DNA of 64,000 bases from JBEHWX01 sp048498995 (GTDB taxonomy: Bacteria > Bacteroidota > Ignavibacteria > OLB7): NCBI GenBank assembly GCA_048498995.1, contig JBEHWX010000004.1:48882-112881 (forward strand). The letters run 5' to 3'. The notes under the pieces are model-generated. The model was not told where the DNA came from and did not search any database. It saw nothing but the letters and a program-made list of their open reading frames with translations. Below are positions 24,567 to 33,089 of this stretch, one piece after another; position 1 is the stretch's first letter; each line of letters begins with the position of its first letter. The translations under genes and the position numbers were made by a program.

Positions 24567-25790
24567 GTGGAGGTCATGGATACCCTGCTCGGAGACGGCA
24601 TACTTCGCTCGATCGTCCTGGCCGCGCTGCCGCTGGTCTTCATTCTCCTGTACGCGCTGGTCGCGATCCTGGGGGAGCTGAAGATCTCGGCGTTCATGCA
24701 GCACCGGGTCGGGCCGATGGAGGCCGGGCCGCACGGGATGCTCCAGCCGCTGGCCGACATCGTGAAGCTCCTGCAGAAGGAGTCGCTCCGTCCCTCCGGC
24801 GCCGACCGGGTGCTCTTCCAGCTGGCCCCCTTCCTCGTCTTCCTCGGCGCGTTCGCCTCCTTCGCGGTGATCCCGTTCAGCCCCTTCTACATCGCGGCCA
24901 ATCTCGACGTCGGGATCTTCTATCTGCTGGCGGTCGCCTCGCTGGTGGTGATCGGCATCTTCATGGCCGGGTGGGCCTCGAACAACAAGTACACGCTGGT
25001 CGGCGGCGTCCGCTCGGTGGCGCAGATCATCAGCTACGAGATCCCGGCCGGGTTCGTGGTGCTGGCGGTGGTGATCTACGCAGGCACCCTGTCGATGCAG
25101 GGGATCATCGAGCAGCAGGGAGGAGGGTTCTGGAACTGGTATCTCCTCGGCGGCCCGAAAGGGGGCACCGCCATCTCGGCGCTTACCGGCCGGGCCATCC
25201 AGACGCCCGGCTCGCCGCTGAGCCTGCTGCTGGCGCCGCTGTTCATGCTCGGCGCGCTGATCTACTATGTATGCGGCCTGGCCGAAACCAATCGCGTCCC
25301 GTTCGATCTGCCGGAGGCGGAGTCGGAGCTGGTCTCCGGCTACAACACCGAGTACAGCTCGATGAAGTACGCGATCTTCTACCTGGCCGAATACGCGAAC
25401 ATGTTCGTGGTCTGCGCCGTGGCGACCACGCTCTTCCTCGGCGGCTGGACCTCGCCGCTGCCGAAGTTCATCGTGCAATATTTCGGCTCCTCCAGCCGGC
25501 TTCTGATCGGGCTGGAGGGGCTCTTCTGGTTCCTGTTCAAGTCGATGTTCCTGGTCTTCGTGCAGATTCTTCTGCGCTGGACCCTGCCACGCCTGCGCGT
25601 CGACCAGTTGATGCATCTCTGCTGGAAGATCTTCCTGCCGATCGGCTTCGCGATGGTGATCCTGATCGGCATCTGGATCACCTACGTTGCCCCGAAACCG
25701 ATCCGCCCGGAGGAGACCGCGCGAGGCCTGCGCCAGCCACCCCGGTACGACGCACCCATCCCGTTTCCCATCAACGCTACCTCACCATGA
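24567..25790 (+). CDS. nuoH: NADH-quinone oxidoreductase subunit H
   Basis: The 407-residue membrane subunit lines the quinone tunnel. It has eight or more helices, with AFMQHRVGPMEAGPHGMLQPLADIVKLL near the N-terminus (conserved RxGP region) and AETNRVPFDLPEAESELVSGYNTEYSSMKYA (key acidic loop), shown here by their core words. The start may be GTG at 24567 or ATG at 24576; both have nearby GGAGG. The stop overlaps the next ATG. Confidence 0.95.
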   Translation: MEVMDTLLGDGILRSIVLAALPLVFILLYALVAILGELKISAFMQHRVGPMEAGPHGMLQPLADIVKLLQKESLRPSGADRVLFQLAPFLVFLGAFASFAVIPFSPFYIAANLDVGIFYLLAVASLVVIGIFMAGWASNNKYTLVGGVRSVAQIISYEIPAGFVVLAVVIYAGTLSMQGIIEQQGGGFWNWYLLGGPKGGTAISALTGRAIQTPGSPLSLLLAPLFMLGALIYYVCGLAETNRVPFDLPEAESELVSGYNTEYSSMKYAIFYLAEYANMFVVCAVATTLFLGGWTSPLPKFIVQYFGSSSRLLIGLEGLFWFLFKSMFLVFVQILLRWTLPRLRVDQLMHLCWKIFLPIGFAMVILIGIWITYVAPKPIRPEETARGLRQPPRYDAPIPFPINATSP

Positions 25791-27202
25791 TCTCACGCAC
25801 TACCAAGATCCGCGCGGCCGAGGGTCGCGCCGTCGCGCGCCGCGCCGTCGTGCGCCGCGCCGCGTCCGTTGCCGGACGTCGCCTCCGATCGGGGGGGACC
25901 GCCCTGTTTCTGGCCGCCGCGCTCCTCATGGCCGGCTGCAAGTCGGACGAAGTCCCGGTCACCCCGACGCCCCAGTCGTCGGCTCCCAGGATCGAGGGGC
26001 GGGTCTATGACGGCGAGACCGGGCAGGGCATCGCCGGCGCGCTGGTCAGCACGGTTCCGCCGTCGCAGTCGGTGACCGCCGACGCCAACGGTCACTTCAC
26101 CATCGGCAACATTGCGCCGGGGCAGTACACGGTGATCGCCACGAAAACGAAGGTGGGAAGCGGCAGCGCGCAGGTGACGCTGCCAGCCTCCGGAACGGTC
26201 ACCGCGGATATCGTCTTCCTCGCCGTCGGCACCGGCAATCATCCTCCGGACGTCCCCTCCAGGCCCCGTCCGGACAGCTTGGGATCGGTGCAAGGGGGGA
26301 AGGTGACGCTGAGCTGGACCGCGAAGGATTCCGACGGCGACCCGGTGCTCTACGACGTCTACTTCGGCACGGCAAATCCGCCGGCGACGCGGGTGGCGTC
26401 CGGGATCGCCGAACCGACCTTCGCCACGCCGGCGCTGCAGGCCGGCACCTACTACTGGATGGTGGTCGCGCGCGACAATCACGGCGGCATCACCGTCGGG
26501 CCCATCTGGTCGTTCACGATCGCCCCGGAGAGCGCCAAGCTCTACTCCGCGTATTTCGACGGCTCCGACGATTACGCCACCGTCACGGACGATCTGGACC
26601 TGCGCCTCTCCGGCGGGGACTATACGCTGGAAGCCTGGGTGAAGCCGGATCTGGTGGATGCCAGCTGGCGCTGGGTGCTGAGCAAGAGCGGCGGCAACGA
26701 CGACACCGATTACATCCTCGCCCTCGACAAGTCGAACTCCTTCCTCTTCCAGACCCGATATCCGAGCGTCTTCCTCTACTCCTACCTGAGGCCGAAGATC
26801 GGGGAGTGGTATCACCTGGCGGCGGTGCACGATCAGACGCAGGGAAAGCTTCTGTTCTACATCAACGGCGTGCTCGATCGCTCGGTGGAGATGTCGAGCG
26901 CGGCGCATACGAACGACCGCTCCATCTTCATCGGCGCGCGCGAGTATCTTACCAGCGGCAATCCGTTCGCCTTCTTCAAGGGGGAGATCGACGAGATCAG
27001 GATCTGGAACGTCGCCCGCTCCAGCAACGATATCAACGCCTCGATGGGGCATCGCCTCACTGGCAGCGAGACCGGGCTGGTGGCCTACTGGCCGTTCGAT
27101 GACGGGAACGGCACGACCGCCGAGGACGTGACTGGCAACGGACACACGGCCGAGCTTCACAACGGCGCGACCTGGAAGATCTCGACCGCGCCGGTTCAGT
27201 AA
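25787..27202 (+). CDS. Lipoprotein with carboxypeptidase-regulatory, FN3-like and LamG-type domains
   Basis: A 471-residue exported lipoprotein (LLMAGC, lipid Cys51) sits inside the nuo operon. Residues about 69-140 resemble a CarboxypepD_reg beta domain (GRVYDGETGQGIAGALV). About 150-225 is FN3-like, with FSLTWTA-type strands and YYWMVVARDNHGG. About 240-470 is a LamG/concanavalin-like domain (YTLEAWVKPDLVD, GEWYHLAAVHDQ, GEIDEIRIWNVARS). It likely binds sugars or protein at the cell surface. The ATGA overlap with nuoH means it is cotranslated, although it has no evident link to respiration. Confidence 0.85.
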   Translation: MISRTTKIRAAEGRAVARRAVVRRAASVAGRRLRSGGTALFLAAALLMAGCKSDEVPVTPTPQSSAPRIEGRVYDGETGQGIAGALVSTVPPSQSVTADANGHFTIGNIAPGQYTVIATKTKVGSGSAQVTLPASGTVTADIVFLAVGTGNHPPDVPSRPRPDSLGSVQGGKVTLSWTAKDSDGDPVLYDVYFGTANPPATRVASGIAEPTFATPALQAGTYYWMVVARDNHGGITVGPIWSFTIAPESAKLYSAYFDGSDDYATVTDDLDLRLSGGDYTLEAWVKPDLVDASWRWVLSKSGGNDDTDYILALDKSNSFLFQTRYPSVFLYSYLRPKIGEWYHLAAVHDQTQGKLLFYINGVLDRSVEMSSAAHTNDRSIFIGAREYLTSGNPFAFFKGEIDEIRIWNVARSSNDINASMGHRLTGSETGLVAYWPFDDGNGTTAEDVTGNGHTAELHNGATWKISTAPVQ

Positions 27203-27270
27203 GAAGCAATGAGATCCCGCGTGCCCTCGTCCGATCGGACGGAGGCACGCGGGTGGAGGCGAACGATCCG

Positions 27271-28437
27271 ATGAGCATACTTTCCGATATCCTTTCCGGC
27301 GTGAAGTCCACGCTTGCCGGGCTCCGGGTCACCGTCCCCTATCTCCGGCGCGCGCCGGTGACCACGATGTATCCGCACCAGCGGCTGGAGCTTCCGGAGC
27401 GCTCGCGCAACCGGCTCTACGTCAACATGGACGACTGCATCGGCTGCGATCAGTGCGCCCGTGCCTGCCCGGTCAACTGCATCGATATCGAGACTGTGAA
27501 GGCGGTGGAGGGGGATTTACCCGGCACGACCTCCAACGGCAAGAAGAAGGCGCTCTGGGTGACGCGGTTCGATATCGACATCGCCAAGTGCTGCTTCTGC
27601 AACCTCTGCACGTTCCCCTGCCCGACCGAGTGCATCGTGATGACCGATGTCTACGAGTTCTCCGAGCAGGAGCGGAACAACCTGATCTACAACTTCGTGA
27701 CCCTGACGCCGGAGGAGATCGCCGCGAAGATCGCCAGGGCGCAGGAGGCCGAGGCCGCGCTTGCCGCCCGGAAGGCGAGCGCCAAGGGAACGGAAGCCCC
27801 AGCGCGACCGAGCGCCTCGGCCCCGACGAGCGCTCCGTCACCGGCGCCATCCACGCCGCCGGCGGATACGGAGGACGCGGCGAAGCAGGCCCGGATCGCG
27901 GAGCTTCAGGCGCGGATGGCCGCGGCGCGGGAGAAGAACAAAGGGGCCTCGGAAGCCGCTTCGGCCCCGACGGAAGGGCCGGCCACGGCCGCGTCGGCCA
28001 CGGCCGCGTCGACATCGGCCGCTCCCGCGGGAGAGCCGACCGCGGAGGAGGAGAAGGCCAGGAAGATCGCGGAGCTGCAGGCCCGCATGGCCGAGGCTCG
28101 CGCCCGTCGCGAATCGGCCGCGGGATCGGCTCCGACAACGCCCGCTCCGGCATCGTCCGCTCCGACATCGGACGTCCCGACGTCCGATGCGTCGGCGGCG
28201 ACGTCAGCGCCGGAGGACGATGAGCGTTCGGGAGATGCCGTGCCTCCGTCGGAGGCCGCCGCTCTGGAGGCCGCCGCTCCGGGGGCCGCCGTACCGGGGG
28301 CCGCCGTACCGGGGGCCGCCGCTCCGGAGGCCGCCGAGGCGGCCGTGCAGGAAGATCCGGAGGAGGAGAGGCGGCGGAGGATCGAGGCGATGCGGGTGAG
28401 GATCGAGGAGGAGAAGAGGAAGCGGAATCTCGAGTGA
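27271..28437 (+). CDS. nuoI: NADH-quinone oxidoreductase subunit I with long Ala/Pro/charged C-terminal tail
   Basis: Residues 1-150 are a normal NuoI carrying two [4Fe-4S] clusters (CIGCDQCARACPVNC and CCFCNLCTFPCPTEC). The remaining 240 residues are an Ala/Pro/Ser-rich, low-complexity tail with three copies of an Arg/Glu helix (ARIAELQARMAAAREK, ARKIAELQARMAEARARR, RRRIEAMRVRIEEEKRKR) and an encoded 15-bp repeat (28266-28340). Ordinary NuoI is about 160-180 residues. ATG 27271 is preferred to GTG 27253. The tail may be a membrane-peripheral or RNA/protein-binding helix; this is inference. Confidence 0.9.
   Translation: MSILSDILSGVKSTLAGLRVTVPYLRRAPVTTMYPHQRLELPERSRNRLYVNMDDCIGCDQCARACPVNCIDIETVKAVEGDLPGTTSNGKKKALWVTRFDIDIAKCCFCNLCTFPCPTECIVMTDVYEFSEQERNNLIYNFVTLTPEEIAAKIARAQEAEAALAARKASAKGTEAPARPSASAPTSAPSPAPSTPPADTEDAAKQARIAELQARMAAAREKNKGASEAASAPTEGPATAASATAASTSAAPAGEPTAEEEKARKIAELQARMAEARARRESAAGSAPTTPAPASSAPTSDVPTSDASAATSAPEDDERSGDAVPPSEAAALEAAAPGAAVPGAAVPGAAAPEAAEAAVQEDPEEERRRRIEAMRVRIEEEKRKRNLE
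28266..28340 (+). repeat. 15-bp tandem repeat, 5 copies, inside nuoI
   Basis: GGGGGCCGCCGtaCC-type units keep the frame and encode Ala/Pro/Gly runs in the NuoI tail. Confidence 0.8.
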
Positions 28438-28456
28438 ACCGAAACGACCCGGCTGC

Positions 28457-28990
28457 ATGTACGATCTGATATTCTATCTCTTCGCGGTCATCGCGATTCT
28501 CTCGGCGCTCGTGGTGGCCTTCGTGCGGAAGATCGCCCACGCGGCGTTCGCGCTCCTGTTCACCTTCTTCGGGGTGGCCGGCATCTACGTGCTCCTCGGG
28601 GCGGACTTCGTCGGCGTGGCGCAGATCCTGATCTACGTCGGCGGCATTCTGGTGCTGATCCTCTTCGGGATGATGCTCACCTCGAACGTCGACCGGATGA
28701 GCGCCGAGGAGATGCCGATGAAGCGCTCCCTCTGGGCGATCGCCGGCACGAGCGCGCTGGCCAGCGTGCTCCTGACGATCATCTGGACCAATCCGATCTG
28801 GAACCGTCGCGTCGTCGACGCGCCGAAGATGCCCGCGGCCACCACCTCGCCGATCGGCCGTCTGCTGGTCGGGGAATATTCCCTTCTCTTCGTGGCCGTC
28901 GGCGTCGCGATGCTGGTGGCGCTGGTCGGCGCTGCGATGATCGCCCGCTCCGATCGCCATCTTCCCGAGGATGCCGCCGAGAGGATGTAG
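28457..28990 (+). CDS. nuoJ: NADH-quinone oxidoreductase subunit J
   Basis: The 177-residue, five-helix proton-translocation-arm subunit shows GVAGIYVLLGADFVGVAQILIYVGGILVLILFGMML (core words given), the conserved central helix of NuoJ. It starts 20 nt after nuoI. The C-terminal loop DRHLPEDAAERM is short and polar. Confidence 0.94.
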   Translation: MYDLIFYLFAVIAILSALVVAFVRKIAHAAFALLFTFFGVAGIYVLLGADFVGVAQILIYVGGILVLILFGMMLTSNVDRMSAEEMPMKRSLWAIAGTSALASVLLTIIWTNPIWNRRVVDAPKMPAATTSPIGRLLVGEYSLLFVAVGVAMLVALVGAAMIARSDRHLPEDAAERM

Positions 28991-29284
28991 TCCCTCGTCG
29001 TCATCCCGGCACTCCCTCGTCCCGACGCATCGTCACGCCGCCGCGCGAGCTCCGCGCATCCCTTCGGAGGATTCCCATGGAGGCATGACCGTACGCTTCC
29101 GCGCATCCGGCGCGGCGCGCTCTCCGGCGGAAAGGAGAGGGGGAGGGCTCGCGAAGGATGCGTACTTTGCGGCGTCCCGGCGCGGATGCCCCGATTCCGG
29201 TGGCCACGGCCGCGTCCATCGGCGCGCGCCCGCGCGCTCGACTCCGGATATCGATACTCCGGGCATCAATCTGGTTCGCACGGC

Positions 29285-29611
29285 ATGAGCTCCTCGATCG
29301 GCCTTCAGCATTTTCTATCCGTTGCGGCGATCCTCTTCTGCCTCGGCCTCTTCTGCGTCGCGACGCGACGCAACGGGGTGATGCTGCTGATGGGGATCGA
29401 GCTGGTGCTCAACGCCGCGAACATCAACTTCGTCGCCTTCTCCCGCTTCGATCCGGCCGGCTCCGGCCGGCTGATGTCCGGGCAGGTCGCCTCGGTGTTC
29501 GTTATCGTGCTGGCCGCCTGCGAGGCGGCCGTGGCGCTGGCGATCGTGCTCAACGTCTACAAGCGCTTCCACACGATCAGCCTCGACGAGGTGGATACGC
29601 TCCGCGATTAG
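29285..29611 (+). CDS. nuoK: NADH-quinone oxidoreductase subunit K
   Basis: The 108-residue three-helix subunit starts at ATG 29285 (MSSSIGLQHFLSVAAILFCLG). The conserved glutamates of helices two and three are in MLLMGIELVLNAANINFVAFS and AACEAAVALAIVLNVYK. The 294 nt between nuoJ and nuoK hold no gene that I can support. A strong terminator follows, so nuoA-K probably ends here. Confidence 0.94.
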   Translation: MSSSIGLQHFLSVAAILFCLGLFCVATRRNGVMLLMGIELVLNAANINFVAFSRFDPAGSGRLMSGQVASVFVIVLAACEAAVALAIVLNVYKRFHTISLDEVDTLRD

Positions 29612-29657
29612 AGCCGGAGATGTGAATCCGATACGGTGACCCGGTATGGTGAAACAA

Positions 29658-29700
29658 GCGAACGCTCGACGGAGCCCCTGCGGCTTTGTCGAGCGTTCGC
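29658..29700 (+). terminator. Terminator after nuoK
   Basis: A 13-bp perfect outer stem (29658-29670 with 29688-29700) encloses a 17-nt loop that can itself form an AGCC/GGCT stem. It lies 46 nt after nuoK, between nuoK and a convergent gene. Confidence 0.8.
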
Positions 29701-29753
29701 GTTTGCGACCGTCGCGATCTTGCGCAAGCCCCGGTGTGGCTCGCGAGGAGATC

Positions 29754-30119
29754 TCACGAGGGAGATTGCGAGGCGTCATCCTCCTCCTCCTCGTCCGGAT
29801 CCTCGGGCAGATAGGGGGAGAGGGATTCGTCCACCTCCTCCATGTGCGGTCCGCTGTGAGGAATGATCTCATACAGCATCATGTTCACGAGATCCTTGAT
29901 CCGTTCCGGGGCGCGCGAGATGTCGTCATCGGCCAGCATCGCGGCGACGGCCTTCTCGAACCGGCGCAGATCGTAGAGTACTTCCCGCAGTCCGAACATC
30001 CATTCGTGTGCCTCGGCGAAGCCCCCTTCCAGCAGCTTCCGTTCATGTGCGCTCGTGGCGGTGATCAGGGCATCGACGTCCATGGGACGTTCGGTATCTG
30101 AAGATGCTGACATGTTCAT
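29754..30119 (-). CDS. Small acidic-tailed protein inserted between nuoK and nuoL
   Basis: The 121-residue soluble protein is helical in the middle (REVLYDLRRFEKAVAAMLADDD). It ends in a run of acidic residues (PDEEEEDDAS). The start at 30119 has AGGGAG upstream. I do not recognise a family. It lies on the strand opposite to nuo, so it is not a complex I subunit. Confidence 0.6.
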   Translation of the reverse strand: MNMSASSDTERPMDVDALITATSAHERKLLEGGFAEAHEWMFGLREVLYDLRRFEKAVAAMLADDDISRAPERIKDLVNMMLYEIIPHSGPHMEEVDESLSPYLPEDPDEEEEDDASQSPS

Positions 30120-30161
30120 GGCTCCCTGGAGTGAAGTGTGTTGTTCGCTCAACATACGATC

Positions 30162-30437
30162 TCACGGAACGGAGGGGAAATCGGGGGGCGGCTCGTGCAT
30201 CTTCTCGGCTGCTCTGGTAAGCGCATCGCGAATCTCCTTGAGCTCTTCCGGGGAGAACTTCTTCAGCAGATCGCGGAGCCGTTGTTTCGAGCTCTGACCG
30301 TTCTCCCTGATCTGCTTGAGCCATCCCTTGATCTCCTTCCACCAGTGATTGCGATCTCGTTCGGGATCCTCCTGATGATCGGGCGGGCGACCGGCAACGG
30401 TCTCGCCAGGAATGCGGGCCAGATGGATGGCGATCAT
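30162..30437 (-). CDS. Small hypothetical protein upstream of nuoL, opposite strand
   Basis: A 91-residue frame starting MIAIHLARIPG ends 42 nt from the previous small gene. Its middle is basic and helical (HWWKEIKGWLKQIREN, KQRLRDLLKKFSPEELKEIRDAL). A start at 30482 would add 15 residues. It is probably cotranscribed with the acidic partner: one basic, one acidic, consistent with (but not proof of) a complex such as a toxin-antitoxin pair. Confidence 0.5.
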   Translation of the reverse strand: MIAIHLARIPGETVAGRPPDHQEDPERDRNHWWKEIKGWLKQIRENGQSSKQRLRDLLKKFSPEELKEIRDALTRAAEKMHEPPPDFPSVP

Positions 30438-30551
30438 TTTGATCAGCCCCCGCGCCTGCCCGCACCGGTCAACATCGAGCATGGCGAGCCGCCGCGACCG
30501 AATGGTGTTCGCACGTACGAAAACGCGATAGGTGGTCCGGCCCCCGCGGAG

Positions 30552-30559
30552 TACATTTG
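30552..30559 (+). promoter_or_regulatory. -7 element TACATTTG upstream of nuoL
   Basis: TACATTTG matches TAnnTTTG about 68 nt before nuoL. No TTG is found at the -33 position. It would allow separate transcription of nuoLMN after the terminator at 29700. Confidence 0.4.
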
Positions 30560-30626
30560 CCAGCCGGAAGCCTGAGGGCCGTCCGCGGATACGGACGCGG
30601 CCCGCGGTGTGCTCCGGACGCTTGTC

Positions 30627-33032
30627 ATGAATACTGAGCTCCCGTTCACACTCTCGCTCGTGATCCTCCTGCTGCCGCTGCTGGGGTTCCTGCTCCAGTT
30701 GCTGCTCGGCAGGATGCGGGTGCCGCTCGACTACGCGGCCGATCCGCACGAGAGCCCGGCGCATCAGCCGCCGGACGGAGGCATCGCCGGGGCCAGAACC
30801 TCCGATCATTCCCAACCGGCAACCGACGTCCCGCATGCCGGCGCGCATCATCCGCCGGCGCCGTCGCGCGCTCCCTGGAGCGATCGCGACCAGCGCCGTG
30901 CCTACCGGCTTTCCTGGATCTCGACCGGCCTGGCCGGCGTGGCGCTTCTGCTGGCGATCCTCGTCGCGCTGCCGGTCTTCTCCGGCGGAGCGGGGCATGA
31001 CGGTGCCGGGCATGGCGCCGCTGTTCCCGACTACCGGCTCGGCGACGCCCCGTCGGTCCACGCCTCGGCGCGCTGGCTCGACCTCGGCGACCGCGCCACC
31101 AGCCCGCTCGGCGTCGACACCACGGTGAGCCTCGGCCTGCACGTCGACGGCATCGCCGCGGTGATGCTCGTCGTGGTCACGCTGATCTCCTTCCTCGTCC
31201 ATCTCTTCTCCAGCGAATACATGCGCCGGCCGTCGATGCACGGCGGGCGCCTCAACCGCTACTACGCGTTCCTCGGGCTGTTCACCTTCTCGATGCTCGG
31301 GATCGTCCTGGCCGACAACCTCCTGATGATCTACATCTTCTGGGAGCTCGTCGGCTTCAGCTCCTATCTGCTGATCGGCTACTGGTACGAGCGTCCGGCG
31401 CCGCAGTATGCGAGCATGAAGGCGTTCATCACCAACCGGATCGGCGACATCGGCATGTTCGCCGGGATCATGATCCTCTTCACCCGGTTCGGAACGTTCC
31501 GCCTGCCGGAGATCTTCGCCGGTATCGCGGCGATGCCGGCCGCGGAGGGGACGGGGCTCTGGCTGACGATCGCCGGCGTGCTCCTCTTCTGCGGCGCGAT
31601 CGGCAAGTCGGCGCAGTTCCCGCTGAACGTCTGGCTGCCGGACGCGATGGAGGGGCCCACGCCGGTCTCCGCGCTGATCCACGCGGCCACCATGGTCGCC
31701 GCCGGCGTCTATCTCACCGTCCGCATCTATCCGCTTCTGACCGGCGACGCGATGCTGACGATCGCCGCGGTCGGCGCGCTCACCTCGCTGCTCGGCGCGT
31801 CGCTGGCGATGGCGCAGTGGGATCTGAAGAAGGTGCTCGCCTTCAGCACCGTCTCGCAGCTCGGCTACATGGTGATGGCCGTCGGGGTGGGGGCCTGGGG
31901 GGCGGCGCTGATGCACCTGGTGACGCACGCGATGTTCAAGGCCTGCCTGTTCCTGGCCGCCGGATCGGTGATACATCGGATGCACGACGCGCTTCACGAC
32001 ATGGGGGATCATCGGACCGATCCGCAGGACATGCGGAACATGGGAGGGCTCCGGCGGAAGATGCCGATCACCTTCGTGGCCTGTCTGGTCGCGACCCTTT
32101 CGATCAGCGGCATCCCCCTCTTCAGCGGCTATCTGTCGAAGGACGCGATCCTGGTGAGCGCATGGACGTTCGCGGTGGTGAGCCCCGGCGTGGTGGCCAC
32201 GCTCGTGGCGACGATCGGATATCTGGTGGCGGGGATGACCGCGTTCTACATGCTCCGGATGCTGCTCCTCACCTTTGGCGGCCGGCCCCGCGTGGAGGCG
32301 ATCTTCGAGCGCCTTCGCGAGAGCCCCCGGGTGATGACCGCGCCGCTGGTGATTCTGGCCGTGCTCTCGCTCTGGTTTCCGTATTCGGTCAACCCGCTCC
32401 ATCCGGTGCACGGCTGGCTCTACCGCGCCATGCACGCCGCGCCGGCCAGCGTGACGCCGCCGTCGCTCTCCCCGCATGCCCTGACCAAGTTTCCCGGCAC
32501 CGCGGCGCCAGGCTATCCGCGTGGATACTCGACCTTCGAGCGAACGTTCCTCGACACGCGCGAGAGCCTGTGGCACCTGACGAGCGCGCCGGCGCTTCTG
32601 ACGCTCGGCGTGGCCGCGCTCGGCCTGCTGATCGCCTGGCGCCGATTTGGCGCGGCGGAGGCGCGGGTGCCGGAGTCATCGGCGGTCGCCACCGGACCGA
32701 TCGGGCGGCTGCTGGCCAACCGGTTCTATCAGGACGATCTCTACGAGCGGTACTTTCCGGTCGGCGCGGCGCGAGGGGCCACGAAGCTCCTGGCCTGGTT
32801 CGATCAGAACATCGTCGACGGCGTGGTCAATGCCGTCGGGGCGGCAGGGATCGGGATGGCGCGGGTGGTGGGCGCGTTCGACACCTACGTGGTCGACGGG
32901 ATCGTCAACTTCCTGGCCGGGACCACGCAGTTCCTCGGGATGACGATGCGGCAGCTTCAGACCGGCAGGATACAGACGTACATCGTCTATATCGTGCTCG
33001 GGGTGGTGATTCTCTTTTTCGCGTTCAGGTGA
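30627..33032 (+). CDS. nuoL: NADH-quinone oxidoreductase subunit L
   Basis: The 801-residue antiporter-like proton pump subunit shows the conserved LGLHVDGIAAVMLVVVTLISF, YAFLGLFTFSMLGIVLADNL, FWELVGFSSYLLIGYWYE, GAIGKSAQFPLNVWLPDAMEGPTPVSALIHAATMVAAGVYL and TVSQLGYMVMAVGVG words, quoted by cores only. The usual length is about 620-720; the extra length is a His/Pro-rich loop at residues about 35-100 after the first helix and a longer C-terminus. ATG 30627 is preferred over a GTG 18 nt upstream. Confidence 0.94.
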   Translation: MNTELPFTLSLVILLLPLLGFLLQLLLGRMRVPLDYAADPHESPAHQPPDGGIAGARTSDHSQPATDVPHAGAHHPPAPSRAPWSDRDQRRAYRLSWISTGLAGVALLLAILVALPVFSGGAGHDGAGHGAAVPDYRLGDAPSVHASARWLDLGDRATSPLGVDTTVSLGLHVDGIAAVMLVVVTLISFLVHLFSSEYMRRPSMHGGRLNRYYAFLGLFTFSMLGIVLADNLLMIYIFWELVGFSSYLLIGYWYERPAPQYASMKAFITNRIGDIGMFAGIMILFTRFGTFRLPEIFAGIAAMPAAEGTGLWLTIAGVLLFCGAIGKSAQFPLNVWLPDAMEGPTPVSALIHAATMVAAGVYLTVRIYPLLTGDAMLTIAAVGALTSLLGASLAMAQWDLKKVLAFSTVSQLGYMVMAVGVGAWGAALMHLVTHAMFKACLFLAAGSVIHRMHDALHDMGDHRTDPQDMRNMGGLRRKMPITFVACLVATLSISGIPLFSGYLSKDAILVSAWTFAVVSPGVVATLVATIGYLVAGMTAFYMLRMLLLTFGGRPRVEAIFERLRESPRVMTAPLVILAVLSLWFPYSVNPLHPVHGWLYRAMHAAPASVTPPSLSPHALTKFPGTAAPGYPRGYSTFERTFLDTRESLWHLTSAPALLTLGVAALGLLIAWRRFGAAEARVPESSAVATGPIGRLLANRFYQDDLYERYFPVGAARGATKLLAWFDQNIVDGVVNAVGAAGIGMARVVGAFDTYVVDGIVNFLAGTTQFLGMTMRQLQTGRIQTYIVYIVLGVVILFFAFR

Positions 33033-33089
33033 TCGCCTCCCGGCGAGGCGATCGGAGCATCGGATAACGACCGTTCCGGATAACGATCG

